A DNA stretch of 64,000 nucleotides from Kitagawia praeruptora (Eukaryota; Streptophyta; Magnoliopsida; Apiales; Apiaceae), in the NCBI GenBank assembly GCA_037693485.1, contig CM075344.1:36395501-36459500 (forward strand), given 5' to 3'. This document shows positions 26,801 through 40,700 of the stretch, piece by piece. Below the pieces are notes generated by a model. The model did not search any database and had not been told where the DNA came from. It was given only the letters and a program-made list of their open reading frames with translations. Within the stretch, counting starts at the first letter, position 1, and each line of letters opens with the position of its first letter. A program made the translations under genes and the position numbers.

Positions 26801-29800
26801 TGTTTTTAGGATAATCTCAACCTTATTGGTTCAATCCATACTTTTACATGGTTTCACACATGCTTCCTCTGGCCTTATGGTTACTATGTCATACATTCCT
26901 TACCAAACTTCCCTTTTGAAGTTCAGAATATTACCTCTTCCCTTGTAAGGTTTCTTAGGCCATCCTCATCATTCCTCCTGTATCTCCTGGTTACAGGGTA
27001 TATCAAACATCATTAATCAATTCGATAACAATTCTGTCTATGTACTTTTAGAGACTCCTTTCCATAAATCCTTACAGGTTATTTTATACCTTGGTCGATT
27101 CCACTTATATCGTCTGATTTCACAATATCTATATTAGGGGTAATGCTATCCTTTGTGCATCCCCAGGGTTCGTATTAATCTATGGACATTCTATCCTCAA
27201 TTCCATTTTCAAGGAATACTTACATCCTGTACTTGGCAATCATATATCCATAATAAGGGTCTCTTTTCAATCTTGATAATCTATAGGTAGCTTAATGTTA
27301 CCTCTCCTTCCAAACGAATGTCAGTCTATATGACTTTCCCAAAAGACAACGTATGTCTATCTGTCTTTCTTACAGAACTTGGTAATGGTAACAAGGATGT
27401 TCTGGAAGATATTGGTCATGTTCAACGTGAATCTCTTAATGCCTAATGCTCCTCTTGAGGACACCAAGTTTCAGATAACATTTATGCATCATACTGCACC
27501 ATCTCTGACAATCCTCATAACCTTTACTGGTCACCATCCTCATTCCTAACACATCCATGGTATTTATAAAATCCATTATCATGTATCTCAATTCATTCTT
27601 CATCAAAAGTTCTTGCGGTTGGCACTTTGTTAGAAGCACCCCGCTTTGTCCTTACATTGCTGGATTAGTCACTTGACAATCCTTAGTGACTTGGCCCCAA
27701 CTGGCCACACTAAAATATGTGAATTTAGGGGTCGGCTAATAGCATTACTTTTCTAGCAATTGCTGGCATAGTTCCTTCTACTTTGATACCTTTTGATCTT
27801 TTCAAAATTTTACTCCATATAAGTCTCACTTGACTTCTCGGTACCGCCTCCGGTCACCTTTCCTTTTATTTTTATTTTTTTCATTTCAACTTCTCTTATC
27901 AGTTTCACGCACCACAAAAGCTTAACACTTCTGGAATAACAACCTTTTCATTTAAGTCAATCCCAGAATTTCTCAGTCCGGCTTGTTTCTTAATTACATT
28001 CAACTTCATAACTTTATCCCTACATTCAACTGTAATAATCGGGGTATGTCTACCCACTTGTATAGCGGCTACTTTACCCAATCCACAGGGTTCGCTCCAG
28101 TTTCCACTCTCTTCAATGACGTCTTTTGATAATCAGAAAGACAAGGTTTGCCAAAATTCGCTGAATTCCTTTCCAGAATTTGGGAAAATTTCAGTTAATC
28201 TATTCACCCACTAGTAACATGCCACATCTTCCCGATACATATTCGTCCTATTAGTCGATACTACCAAATACCAGTCTTCTTAACAACTAGTCTCAGAAGG
28301 AACACTACCGTCGAGGTTAGTCGTTCCTCAACCTTGGCACTACCAAGGCCATCTGAATCCAATGAACTGCGCTGTCTAAATGTATTCGAAATTACGCTAT
28401 CGTGCTGCATAAGCGAAGACCTATACCTGTATGAGTTGCATCATAATATCTCCCAAAGTTTCCTTCTTCCATTAGGCAACGCCAACCCTGGTCATCACCA
28501 ACTTTACCTTTAGCTCCCGGAAGATCTTCTCACGTTTATCTTGTCCATTCAAACTTTTATTCTTATAATAAGTCGGGTTACGGGACTACACTTTCTGTAA
28601 AGTCCTGAGCAAATCCTTGGTAATACCTTGTGGATTTTATGAAATTTCTCACCTTTGCCAGTGTGGTTGGCCAATCTCTATTTGAAACTGTCTTTAACTT
28701 GGTAGGGCCGACTAACACTACTCTTATCGATCATGTGTCCTATTGCTGGACTTCATTTTTCCAAAACTCTTATTTCGAGAACATGTCCTACACCTGTTCT
28801 TTCAGGTTGCATCTAAAAGCATTCTCATCCATTGATCGCCTTGCCTAATCCATTTATGATTCAGTGTCAGCATAAACTTAAGGTAACTACCATAATCCAT
28901 TCAAGGAAAAGAAAGAATTTAATATTCTTCTGAATCACATGCATCTAATGTTTCTGGTTCATCATTACACTGAATTGCACTAAACTTATAATTGGTTCCT
29001 GATGATAGCCTTATTACTAATTTATCACAGACTCACTGGTCTTCTCCTCTTGTAGGTTCTGAGATCATTGTCTCGCTTACTATTTCCTTATATTCCTTAT
29101 CCGTTCAGGCCATCACTTCCCAATGTCTTTTCTTTCTAAGTTGATCCATTTATAAGATGGGCATTTCCCTGAATAAAATCACCTTAACAATCTCAATTTG
29201 GTTTCATAATTTAAAACCTATGAAATCTGTCTTCTCACGGCGAATTATCATTAATAAGATTCACACCAATTCATTTATCTGAAGATATGGCACTTGCCAC
29301 CTATGTCTTAACTGTTCCTAGGGACTCTGCTCCCCGTCCTATATCAATGTCTTTGATAATCATGCATCATTCTAATTCCTTTCTCATTAATCTGAAAGTC
29401 TCCAAGGATTCTTATCTATCCTTACATAAGATCTTGAGTAATTCCTCAAATCCATCTAACTTGCTGGCACTTTATCCGGCAGTCCAGCTATAGATCCAAT
29501 ATACCTCTTTAATTCTCTTCATAATACATCGGTTCTTTACGCTCACATCTCTGAGCACTAAATCTAGATTCCTACAGTCTCTCTGGCTGCAGCCCTCATC
29601 TCCTCAAGGTAAACTTCCCTGTCTCTAACAGGATTCTCCCTCTCCGCTGGAACCTCTTCCGGGTCCTCAGTAGGGTACTCTATCGAATCCACCATCCGAT
29701 CTTCAACCTCAAAACAAGCATCATTATGTTACTGCTCGTAATCCCCAAGGTCTGTCGCCTTACTAGTCGATACAAGAACGAGCTAAGTTACTATCATGAT

Positions 29801-32800
29801 ACTTTAGGGTTCCCATAAGGGTTTTATATGTCAATACTACATTATGTAGTCTGACTATGAACTTGGCAAGAGTTCTTATTATCTTAATGAATTTATTGTT
29901 TTAACGTCGCATCATCTCTGGGATATATAACGCTCTCTCTGATACCATTTCTGTAACACCCCCAGATCCAGGGTCAGGGATCTGGTCGTTACGGACTCAA
30001 TATCCAATCACAAAATCAACACAATTTAAATTACAACCTTGTGACCCAAAACAACAACATAAAACACACCCGTTATAGTCCCAGAGATGAAATCAGAGTA
30101 ACCAACAATATTATTAATCACAAGTTTGAGTTCTTACAACCCAAAGAATTACAATTGTACAATTACATACTCTTTGCCATCCATTAATAGATACTATAAT
30201 ATAAATACATTTGAGGCTCAATTGCTAACAACTAGCCTACCAGTAGTTGCATCCTCAACAAGGTAGCCAAGACCTTAGCGGTAAACCTCTGACGGTTGAC
30301 ACCTGCTTACGCTGCGTGCGCCTTGCGCGGCCATCTGATCTAGCTGTTGTTGTGATATAAATAAATAAAGCAAGGGTGAGCAATAGCCCACCAAAAATAT
30401 AATTGAACGACAATAATATATGACAGTTCAAAATATCTTTGAAACCATATGCCATGCATTAACGATGTAGTACCAATATAAGGTATGAGATGAAGTTACA
30501 AGGTAACTCAAAAATATATTTGTTTTGAATAAATATCTGCTATGCAAAAGATAAGCAAGATATTCTCAATTATCATAGAAGAGGAACTTGCAGGAAAAAT
30601 ATTGCAATTCCGGTTTCAACACTTTTTCACCTTGCCAACACCAACAGTGTTGCAGAAATTTCTTACTTTTAGAAGATGAACTAATACGGGAGCATTGCCG
30701 CGCCAGATGCCCTGACGTTTACGATGATCAGTCGTATGTCATGCATCTCATCAGTCGTTCTCTACATGTAGAAGGTAGCTCCGACGGAATTACTTATCTA
30801 CCGCCCTCTGGAACTCCTCAGCCAACGGTGGGGCTATTGCTGGACCGGCGCCACTCGGCCACTTACGCGTCTCCTAGTTCGAATATCATCCATGACTCTG
30901 AAACGTAAAGTTCGTTCCCCTTTTCCCCAAGTGTAACACTTGTTGATAGGACTCCACAAAGTAGTCGTATCTAATTGGAAAGGAAAATTCACCAATATTT
31001 CCCAAGCTGATGCTTGTTAATGGATATACACTTGTTACATCAATCATACCCCTCGAGCGTTGAGGAGGTAACCAAAAGACTCATATCGATGCTTGAAAGA
31101 ATCAAGATGTGAATGACAAGATAGTTTTAGCAAGTATAGGACCGGGCAGTCCAATAAATAACATCGCTCAAGTGAGGTCCCCTTATATACGTTTGGAAGT
31201 TGAGCGAGTATTTAAATCTTCTTTAAGATAGATTTAAATGAAATTAAAGTTTTGGGAACCTCCCCTTGATAAAATAGTCATAAAAGACTCCGAAATATTT
31301 TACATAATATCTGAAGGTGAAAGGTAGCCTTCGAATAATATAAATCATTATAAAAAGAATTCAAAAGAACTTTATTAAACATTCCAAGAATGTTTATTAA
31401 ATCAATAATAATTAAGGAATATGAACAAATCATAATATTGCTCGTAAGTAATCCTCGAATGAATATATAGAATTATTTATTAAATAAGTCTTTTCTTAAA
31501 TGAATATTTAAAATAATATTCCTTGAATAAATAAACTTACATAAATATTTAAAATAATATTTACTGAATAAACCAAACCTTAAATGAATATTTGAAAATA
31601 ATATTCATTTAATCAATACTATTCTAAACGGATATCCAAATAATATTCATTTAGTAATCAAAACTTTAATGGAATATTCGAAGTAATATTCCTTGAGTAA
31701 ATAGAACTTCCAATGAATATTTTAAAATAATATTCATTAAGTAAATCAAACCTTAAATGAATATTCGAAAGTAATATTCATTAAATAAATAAAGATCAAA
31801 TGAATATTCAAGATGATATTCGATAAATAGATAAACTCAAATAAATATTTAAAATAATGATTATTAGGTAAATAAAACCTTAAATGAATATCCAAATAAT
31901 ATTCATTTAATAAATACTATTCTAAATGAATATCTAATTAATATTCATTTAGTAATCAATACTCTCAAGGAATATTTGAAATAATGTTCCTTAAGTAATT
32001 AGAATTTCAAAGAAATATCTTAAAGTAATATTCATTGAATAGATAAAACCTTAAATGAATATTCGAAAGTAATATTCATTTAATAAACAATATTCTAAAT
32101 GAATCTTGAAATAATATTCATGAAATAATCAAACTCTAAATGAATATTCGAAATAATATTCATTTAATATTTCTCGACTGAGATAATGCTCAAATAACAT
32201 TTCTTGAAAGATTTCCAAGTAAATAATACTTTATGGAAATATAATTGATGTTTAATAATAACATTCCTCAAAAGGAATACTAATCCGTCGTTGGAATCCC
32301 TCCGGGTTTCCAAGACTACATCTATATCTCAAAATACCGACTCCCGGTCTATATTTAAAGAATGAATATCACATGCCCTTCACTAAGGGTCTTAACCAAA
32401 ATCCGGCTTATACTGATATATCGTATCTAGTCTATAAGCCAATATCAATTCAGGGAACAAGTATTGCAATATAACTTGAAAGTAGGCATGCATGCTATGG
32501 CATATGTATACAACAATCATCATATATATATTATCACAACAACAGTTCCAAGTATTGGAAACTTGCCTGGAAATCGAGTACGAGTAGGGGTAGTAGTAGC
32601 GTGTCCCGGGTCAGCCTGATGATCTATAATTAGCCAAGGCATTCGGGATTAATCACTTAACACCTTTCAAAAGGTTACGCATAAACTTTACTTAAATCGA
32701 AACACGTTTTCAAGTCGTTTCGTTATACCCCTTTAATTTACTCTTACTAATTGCTTTTATTACCCGATACTTGTTCGTTACTAAAGCATGATATTACACT

Positions 32801-35800
32801 TACATATGGTAAGTATTTAAATCGTATAAGTTTTAAAGTCGAAAGATTAGACCTCGATACTTATCGATCGTTTTCTAAGTGGTTTACCCAAGTTATAACC
32901 AAGTATACCTCTTAGGGGTACTTTCGTACTTAACCTAGATTCGAACATTTTTATAAAATCGGAAAACGATCCATTTGACATACGGTCTTCTCCCACACCT
33001 TCCTTTTTATCTCTATTATTTAATTATTAAGATTCGCCACTGATTTCGCAATATTAAAGGGATCCAATTTCGGTTACGAACTTTTGATTACGGTTCCGAA
33101 CCACTTTTACGAATTTAATCATAACTCCTAAACCGTAAGTCCGTTTCATGCGATCTTTATATCAAAACGAAGCTCATAACATAATCTAGCTAATCATGGC
33201 AAAAGTCGAAGCTAATCAGTGAGTTATAGCTTCTGTCAAATTCGTGTTCTTAAGGTTAACGAAATTTCGGCATTACGACGGCTATAAATCGAATATATCT
33301 AAATTCCAAACCCTCCAATAATCAAGGTATCCATCCCAAACAACATATACATGATATATCACCATGAACTGAGGCCAAGCAATGCCTTTCCGTTCATCTA
33401 AACTATTTTTAACATTTATCAAATCTAAATCACAATCATGCTTATAACCATGCTAATATCACATCTTATACTAAAACCCATCAAGAGCATGCAAAATCTC
33501 AAGGTAAAGTCTAGGGTTTCAAGTTGCTATACCTTCCTTGGAGTATGATCTAGCCTCACTATGCTTGGTATGATCCTTAGAGGTGCTTAAGCTTGCTAAA
33601 TCAACCATGAAAAACAAGAAAAAACAAGATTAGTTCATAGAATCACTATTCACCCTCCTCTTGGATGAATTCTTTGAAAATGGAAACAAAGGTGTTTGGC
33701 TTTGAAATTTTTAGGAGATCACTTTTATGAATTATGGAACTCACCATAAAAATTACAAGGTCAAGTGATGGTTGGAAGCTTGATTTTTGTTTTGGAATTT
33801 AAGGAAGGGCCGAATGGTGTTTAAAGGGGGGGGGAGAGTATTTGCCTTGGTTGCTCTTTCAATATAGCATAAAGTGAAGAGTTTTAAGATAATATCTCAT
33901 CTTAAGGCTACTTTATTAAAGTAGTGTGGTGTTGGATGAGGATTTACCATGACAAGTGTTGATTATTGGATGGTTAAGGCTTAACCAAGTGGTTTGATTT
34001 GCTAAGTACTAGTTTGATTCCTAGATATGTTGGTTACTTATATAACTAATTGGTTTGTAGATATTTTGGTGTTGTATAGCAGCTATGTCACTCTCTAATA
34101 CATGTGTTAATCACTTGTGGTTTGTAGGAAATAAGATGACAAAGAGCCTTGTTGTTTACTTCTTAATCACACACCTCATTCCTTCCTTTTCCTTTTCTTT
34201 TCTCATTTCTTTTCCACCAATCTAATATTAGTAAACTGATAAGTGGATTTATATCCACTTGGAACATTCTAAATCGGCTTAAATTGATTGTCTTGGACTC
34301 AAGTTTCTTGTAGTTTTGATGTGTTTTGCTTAGTTGTGCAGGTTTACGAGAATGTTGATTAAGGTGGATGCTTCTACAATTTTTTGGGAATTAAATGATT
34401 AAAATTCGGATTTTCTGGGAAGGCTGCGCAGCTTATACTGTTTTGGCCATATCTGGAGTTCTGTAAGTCCGTTTTTAGCGATCTTACTGCCCACGCGAAG
34501 CTTGAGAGATTTTCTACAACCTGGAATAGGAATCACGTGCAAGTAAAGTACTGAATTAATTCGCGCAGGCAGACTTTGTGAAGCATGGCTGGGAAATTCC
34601 TGTTTTGCCCTTTTCGAGTTCTAATTATATTCCGGGCAGGTTTTAGCACCTTAATTAAATTCTAATTGTAATAGAATATTAAATATTTTTATTAGGCAAG
34701 AGGGAGAAACGTTTTTTATGTATAAACGTCCTACCCTTGTAATCATATGAGATACAGACGTTCATATTATAACCTAGTTTTATACAGAGGAGAGAGGAGG
34801 AGAAGGAATTCTTCCAAGCTAGTGACAAGCAAGGATTATTCTTGAAACCTTTGTATTCTTCTATTGTGGGAGTTCAATTCTAAACTTTATTCTTCTTCTT
34901 TATTTTTACTTGTTGATTTTAGAATTATGTTTTCCATAGAACCCATGATGACAATTAGGTCAATTATGGGCTAATTCGTTATCATGGGGTTTTAATGGAT
35001 TTTGCTATGGATTCTAGTTATTGAGTGTTTTTATGCCTTGGTGTGTGATTGTATGTATTGATTGCCTAGTATGTTTATGCTTATTCGTTATAAGTGCGTC
35101 GCGAACACTTGTAATTGTTTGTTTAATCCTAGTGAATGCGAAAGTGGATCTAGGGTTTAGAACAATTCATGCTAGCATAGGTTTTTGCATGTGAAGAACA
35201 TGTATTAATTTGTGATGTGATTCTAACCGTCTTGCATCGACTATGTGGTTTAATGGGTGCTTGATTTTCAACCGGTATGTGTTCAATTGCTATAGACATA
35301 TAGGGACTACACATATTTGGTGACTACTTGACTTCTATCAATTGTGGATGATCAGTAGGATGGTATATGCACAACGAAAGTTGGTATGTATCAGTTTAGT
35401 GCATCTAATCAGTAATCAACTCGGTCACATGCTAGGCTAAAGGGCATAAGATTCTAGATGAAGTAGTAATTGAAGTTGAAATCCCATGTTTGTTTATTAT
35501 AAGGTTTAAGTAAGTTATTTTCTCGTAATTGGCTTAGTAGGTAATCAATCATTAGTTAAATCAAACCAATATTGTGATTGTCTTAGCAGTGAGTGTAAAT
35601 CATTAGCTGGTGCATAAGTGAACATAACGAACAATTTGAGTCTCTGTGGGAACGAATCTTATTTACTCTATATTACTTGTTGACCACGTTCTCTTGCGTG
35701 AATAAGTGCGAACAAGTTTTTGGCGCCGCTGCCGGGGACTCGGTTCATTGTTTGTTTAGTTTATGATCTTGTCATCAATTTGGGTTAAATTCACTGACTC

Positions 35801-37336
35801 GGACGTTTTTTTTATTTGATGGATTATTGGGAGCAGGAATTCGTAATTGTTTGTGAGCTGTGTGTAGGTGGACATTACACTCATCAATGTGAGTATAACA
35901 GAAACCGGCCAAATTTCAGCTGGGACTACAATCAGAGTGGTATGGAGCAATCTCAATATCCATTCTACCCGCTCCAAAATCAGCAGTTTGAAGATGAGCC
36001 ATACAGTCCAGGGGGAATTCAGCAGCAACAAGGGCAACAATTTCAGCATCAGTATGCCCCAGTGCATCAACACTTTCAACCTCCTGAATTTCAGCAGCAG
36101 CAATTTCAGACTTGGTCTATCCAACAGTCGACCGAAGAAGCTGAATTAGAAGAATTGAGGTTGATGGCTAAAAGCAATGCATTGTCTCTCCAGAGAATAG
36201 GAGATCAGATTGGTCAAATTGCAAATGCATTACAAACATTGAATCAAATTGCAAGTGACACAGAAGGCCTAGATGTAGAGGAGGAGGACAAGAACCTTAC
36301 TATCAGTCTTGACTGGCCTTTCTTAGCCACGGGTGAGACCATGATCGAAGTTCAGGAAGGAGAGTCTGAGGGCAGAGATGGGGAAGAAGCAGAACATGAA
36401 GCTGATAAGGAAGCAGAGTCGGAGGCAAACCAATCAGAAAATTCAGAATGTCCAGAAAATTCAATTCTGAATAATCAACCGCAACCACTTCCTTTGCAAT
36501 CTGAAAATTTTGAAGAATCAGCCCAAGATCAAGAAAATTCCAAGGCTCAAGCAGCTATGCTAATTCCTTCGAAGGATGAAGAGTGTCTCAGTGTGGAAGA
36601 TGATGAATTAGAAGAGCATGTTCAGTTGTTGAATGCCGCTCCGTTGCAATCTGACTTCGACCAGCTGGAGGCCGAAGAGGAAAAGAGTATCACTCCTGTT
36701 GAAAAATCTACTCCGGAGAAGACTACAGAGATCGTCCAAATCAATTTTCCTCCTCCATATCCACAGAGGCTTCAGAAGCAAACTCTACCCATGAATTTGC
36801 CGGCGGAGGATGAGGAGTGTTTTAGCTTGAATTTGGTTGATGCAGGGCAGAGTAAAAAGTATGACACGGAGGAGACGGCAAAGCATGGCCAACTGAGGAT
36901 TACAGTGCCTTGGTTGATAGGGTTACGTATTCCACATAAGTTGCTTGGAGTGGAAGATCTCTGGAATTCTCAGGTGCGCCTTAAGCCATCAATTGAAGGA
37001 GCTCCCGAACTCGAGATCAAAACATTGCTAGTTCACCTGGGGTATGCTTCTTGTAATTCATCTCCTTTGCTTGCTATTGTTATTGCTGCTAACTTTTCAG
37101 GTAGGCGGGAGAATGTTGTTAAGAGATCTTGTGAGGAGCGAATACGGGTAAAGCTTGTTGTTGAAGATGTCGCTCCAGAAAAGATCATTAAATGGCCTTA
37201 TAGAGATGCGGTGCAGAAATTTTTCAAGAGGAAAATTGTGGCCAAGTCTAGCTAAAGACGTTAAAGAAAGGCGCTTCGTGGGAGGTAACCCATGCATTAG
37301 TATAGGAAAAAAAAAAAATATTTGAGTGTTTTGTGG

Positions 37337-37371
<35 letters not shown>

Positions 37372-37762
37372 AAAAATCGAATTTTGAGTGTGTCACGCAG
37401 GAGCAAGCTGCGTTACAGGGCAGTTTGCGCCCCTGTGGCGCAACTTGCGCCTGCGTTACTGGAAGGAAAGCAGTTTGCCTCTGGGAGGCGCAGCTAGCGT
37501 CTGCGTGACTGGAAGTAGCGCAAGTTGCCTCCCCACGCGGCAACTTGCGCGTGTAACAGAATGTTCTGAAAATTTTTTTTTTCTCACCCTTGTTTACTGT
37601 TCAGCCGAGAGGTGTGTGTTATATATAATATAATAAATTCTTTTCTCTCCCCAATTTCTTTTTATAACCCCATCTCCTCCCAAATCTTTTCCTATTTCAA
37701 TTCCAAAAACCCCCATCTTTTCTCCAAAATTCTAAACCAATTTCTTTTCTAATTCTAATTTT

Positions 37763-37795
<33 letters not shown>

Positions 37796-40700
37796 GGATT
37801 ATTATTATTATTATTCATACTTATTATTTATTATTATTATTAATTTTTTTGTTATTATATTTATTATTATTATTATTATATTTAGTATTATTATTAGTTT
37901 TCTTTTTATTTTGATTATTATTATATACCCACCTAAAAATCCAATTCCTCTTCTATTTTATTTATATCTCTAAAAATTTAATTCTTAAGAGGAATTAATT
38001 GCAAGTTCACCTCTTTGATTCGTATTGGGTAAATCTTTTTCTCTAATCTTATTTTTATTACGAATTTGTGTTCTTGTCAATTGTGGGTTTGGTAGTATTC
38101 AGGCAAGGTGGCCAGTCTATGGAGCTCGTGCACAATATCCTCCGCATGATTCATTCGAAGAGGAGGACGAGTAGGTATGTTTTCTGCTATCCCTTGTATT
38201 TACTTCCATTCAATGTGGACATTGAATATGTTAAGTTTGGGGGTGGTTTGAGGGATTAGTAGTTGTATATATATTGTTGTATTTTGTGTTCATATAGGAT
38301 ATCATGTTTGCATAATAGTGATAGTTCATGCATGATTGTTATGTTCGTATTATCTACGTTTGTTTCATATAGGACATTCTATTTTTAATTTTTCGTATAC
38401 CATGTGAGTTTTCATTTAGTTGCATTTTCATGGCATGCATATTTCATGATCCCTTAGGACGAGCTGATTCTGATTGATAGGGGGATGTTGATTTGGGTGT
38501 GATGATGATGAGTAGAGGGCTGATTTATAGTTTCTATGAAATTGACTTGCATGTTACGGGAACAAAATTTATTACACAGTCTCATTGGGGTGCTTTTGGG
38601 GCTAGGTTAGGGTCATGCCTGTGGGATGTTTTGAGATTTAATCACTTGTTTATATTTAGAATTGTCGTTATTCCCTTTATAGCGTAGGAACATTAAAGTC
38701 TAAGTTTGGGGGAAAACAGGAATTTCATGCTAGTTGTTAATATTTGTCAATAATGGCTAGGTGTCAAATGGCTAGTAGCCAGCTCATATTTATATGAGTA
38801 GTCTAGGGTTGGAAATGAGAAAGGCTCATTCCAGATTGCGAAAAAAAAAAACAAAAAAAAAAGAAAAAAAATATAAAAGAAGAAAAAGAAAAAAAAAAGG
38901 AAAAAAAAGAGTCATATAAATAATTTAAATGCAAAATTAACCAGAGTGAGCTCTTTAATACTCGAGTAATTAAGTCTGAGGGGACTTAGTCCTAGTGACC
39001 TAAGGCTTTATAGTCTGGGATCCTGCTGACCTAACACTCGCTACATGGGTATTATTGTATAAGCCTTTTGGGGTCTCATTCATTGCACGGTTAAATAAGC
39101 ATGCGTATTGTATATGTAGTGTCGTAGTATAGTAATAAAGCATGAGTTTCTGTCTACCTTGGATAAGGGTGGAGGTGTTCCTAGGCTATGGAGTGTCTAC
39201 AGTCTATTCTAGTTATAAACCTGTGATTGTCTTGACGGAAAGCATGTATGATTTTTGACCTAGTTCTGGGGGTATTTCTGATGAGCATCGCACACACGCA
39301 CGTTTCTGTTCATGTATTTGTTAGTATACGGGGATTTAGTCGAGCTCTGCTTGGATTTGTTACATTCTTTGAGATATTTGCTTGTTAGTTGGTTTTGGTG
39401 AGTTTGAAGGGGATCTTGCATTTTTTTCATATTAGTTGCATTCATGCATTTGCATTGCATTAGGTTAAATGGATTTTGTGGGTACATTCGCTATAGGCCC
39501 TCACGAGACCTTACTCGTCCACTAGGGCTGCCTAGGGGTTTAAAGGGCTTGTTGCATATGCCAAATGCAACCGTGATCACCTACGGAAGTGGTACTAGTT
39601 AGTTAGTTGTAATTGTTAATGCTTGAGGACAAGCATCGGTTTAAGTTTGGGGGTGTGATAAGTGGATTTATATCCACTTGGAACATTCTAAATCGGCTTA
39701 AATTGATTGTCTTGGACTCAAGTTTCTTGTAGTTTTGATGTGTTTTGCTTAGTTGTGCAGGTTTACGAGAATGTTGATTAAGGTGGATGCTTCTACAATT
39801 TTTTGGGAATTAAATGATTAAAATTCGGATTTTCTGGGAAGGCTGCGCAGCTTATACTGTTTTGGCCATATCTGGAGTTCTGTAAGTCCGTTTTTAGCGA
39901 TCTTACTGCCCACGCGAAGCTTGAGAGATTTTCTACAACCTGGAATAGGAATCACGTGCAAGTAAAGTACTGAATTAATTCGCGCAGGCAGACTTTGTGA
40001 AGCATGGCTGGGAAATTCCTGTTTTGCCCTTTTCGAGTTCTAATTATATTCCGGGCAGGTTTTAGCACCTTAATTAAATTCTAATTGTAATAGAATATTA
40101 AATATTTTTATTAGGCAAGAGGGAGAAACGTTTTTTATGTATAAACGTCCTACCCTTGTAATCATATGAGATACAGACGTTCATATTATAACCTAGTTTT
40201 ATACAGAGGAGAGAGGAGGAGAAGGAATTCTTCCAAGCTAGTGACAAGCAAGGATTATTCTTGAAACCTTTGTATTCTTCTATTGTGGGAGTTCAATTCT
40301 AAACTTTATTCTTCTTCTTTATTTTTACTTGTTGATTTTAGAATTATGTTTTCCATAGAACCCATGATGACAATTAGGTCAATTATGGGCTAATTCGTTA
40401 TCATGGGGTTTTAATGGATTTTGCTATGGATTCTAGTTATTGAGTGTTTTTATGCCTTGGTGTGTGATTGTATGTATTGATTGCCTAGTATGTTTATGCT
40501 TATTCGTTATAAGTGCGTCGCGAACACTTGTAATTGTTTGTTTAATCCTAGTGAATGCGAAAGTGGATCTAGGGTTTAGAACAATTCATGCTAGCATAGG
40601 TTTTTGCATGTGAAGAACATGTATTAATTTGTGATGTGATTCTAACCGTCTTGCATCGACTATGTGGTTTAATGGGTGCTTGATTTTCAACCGGTATGTG

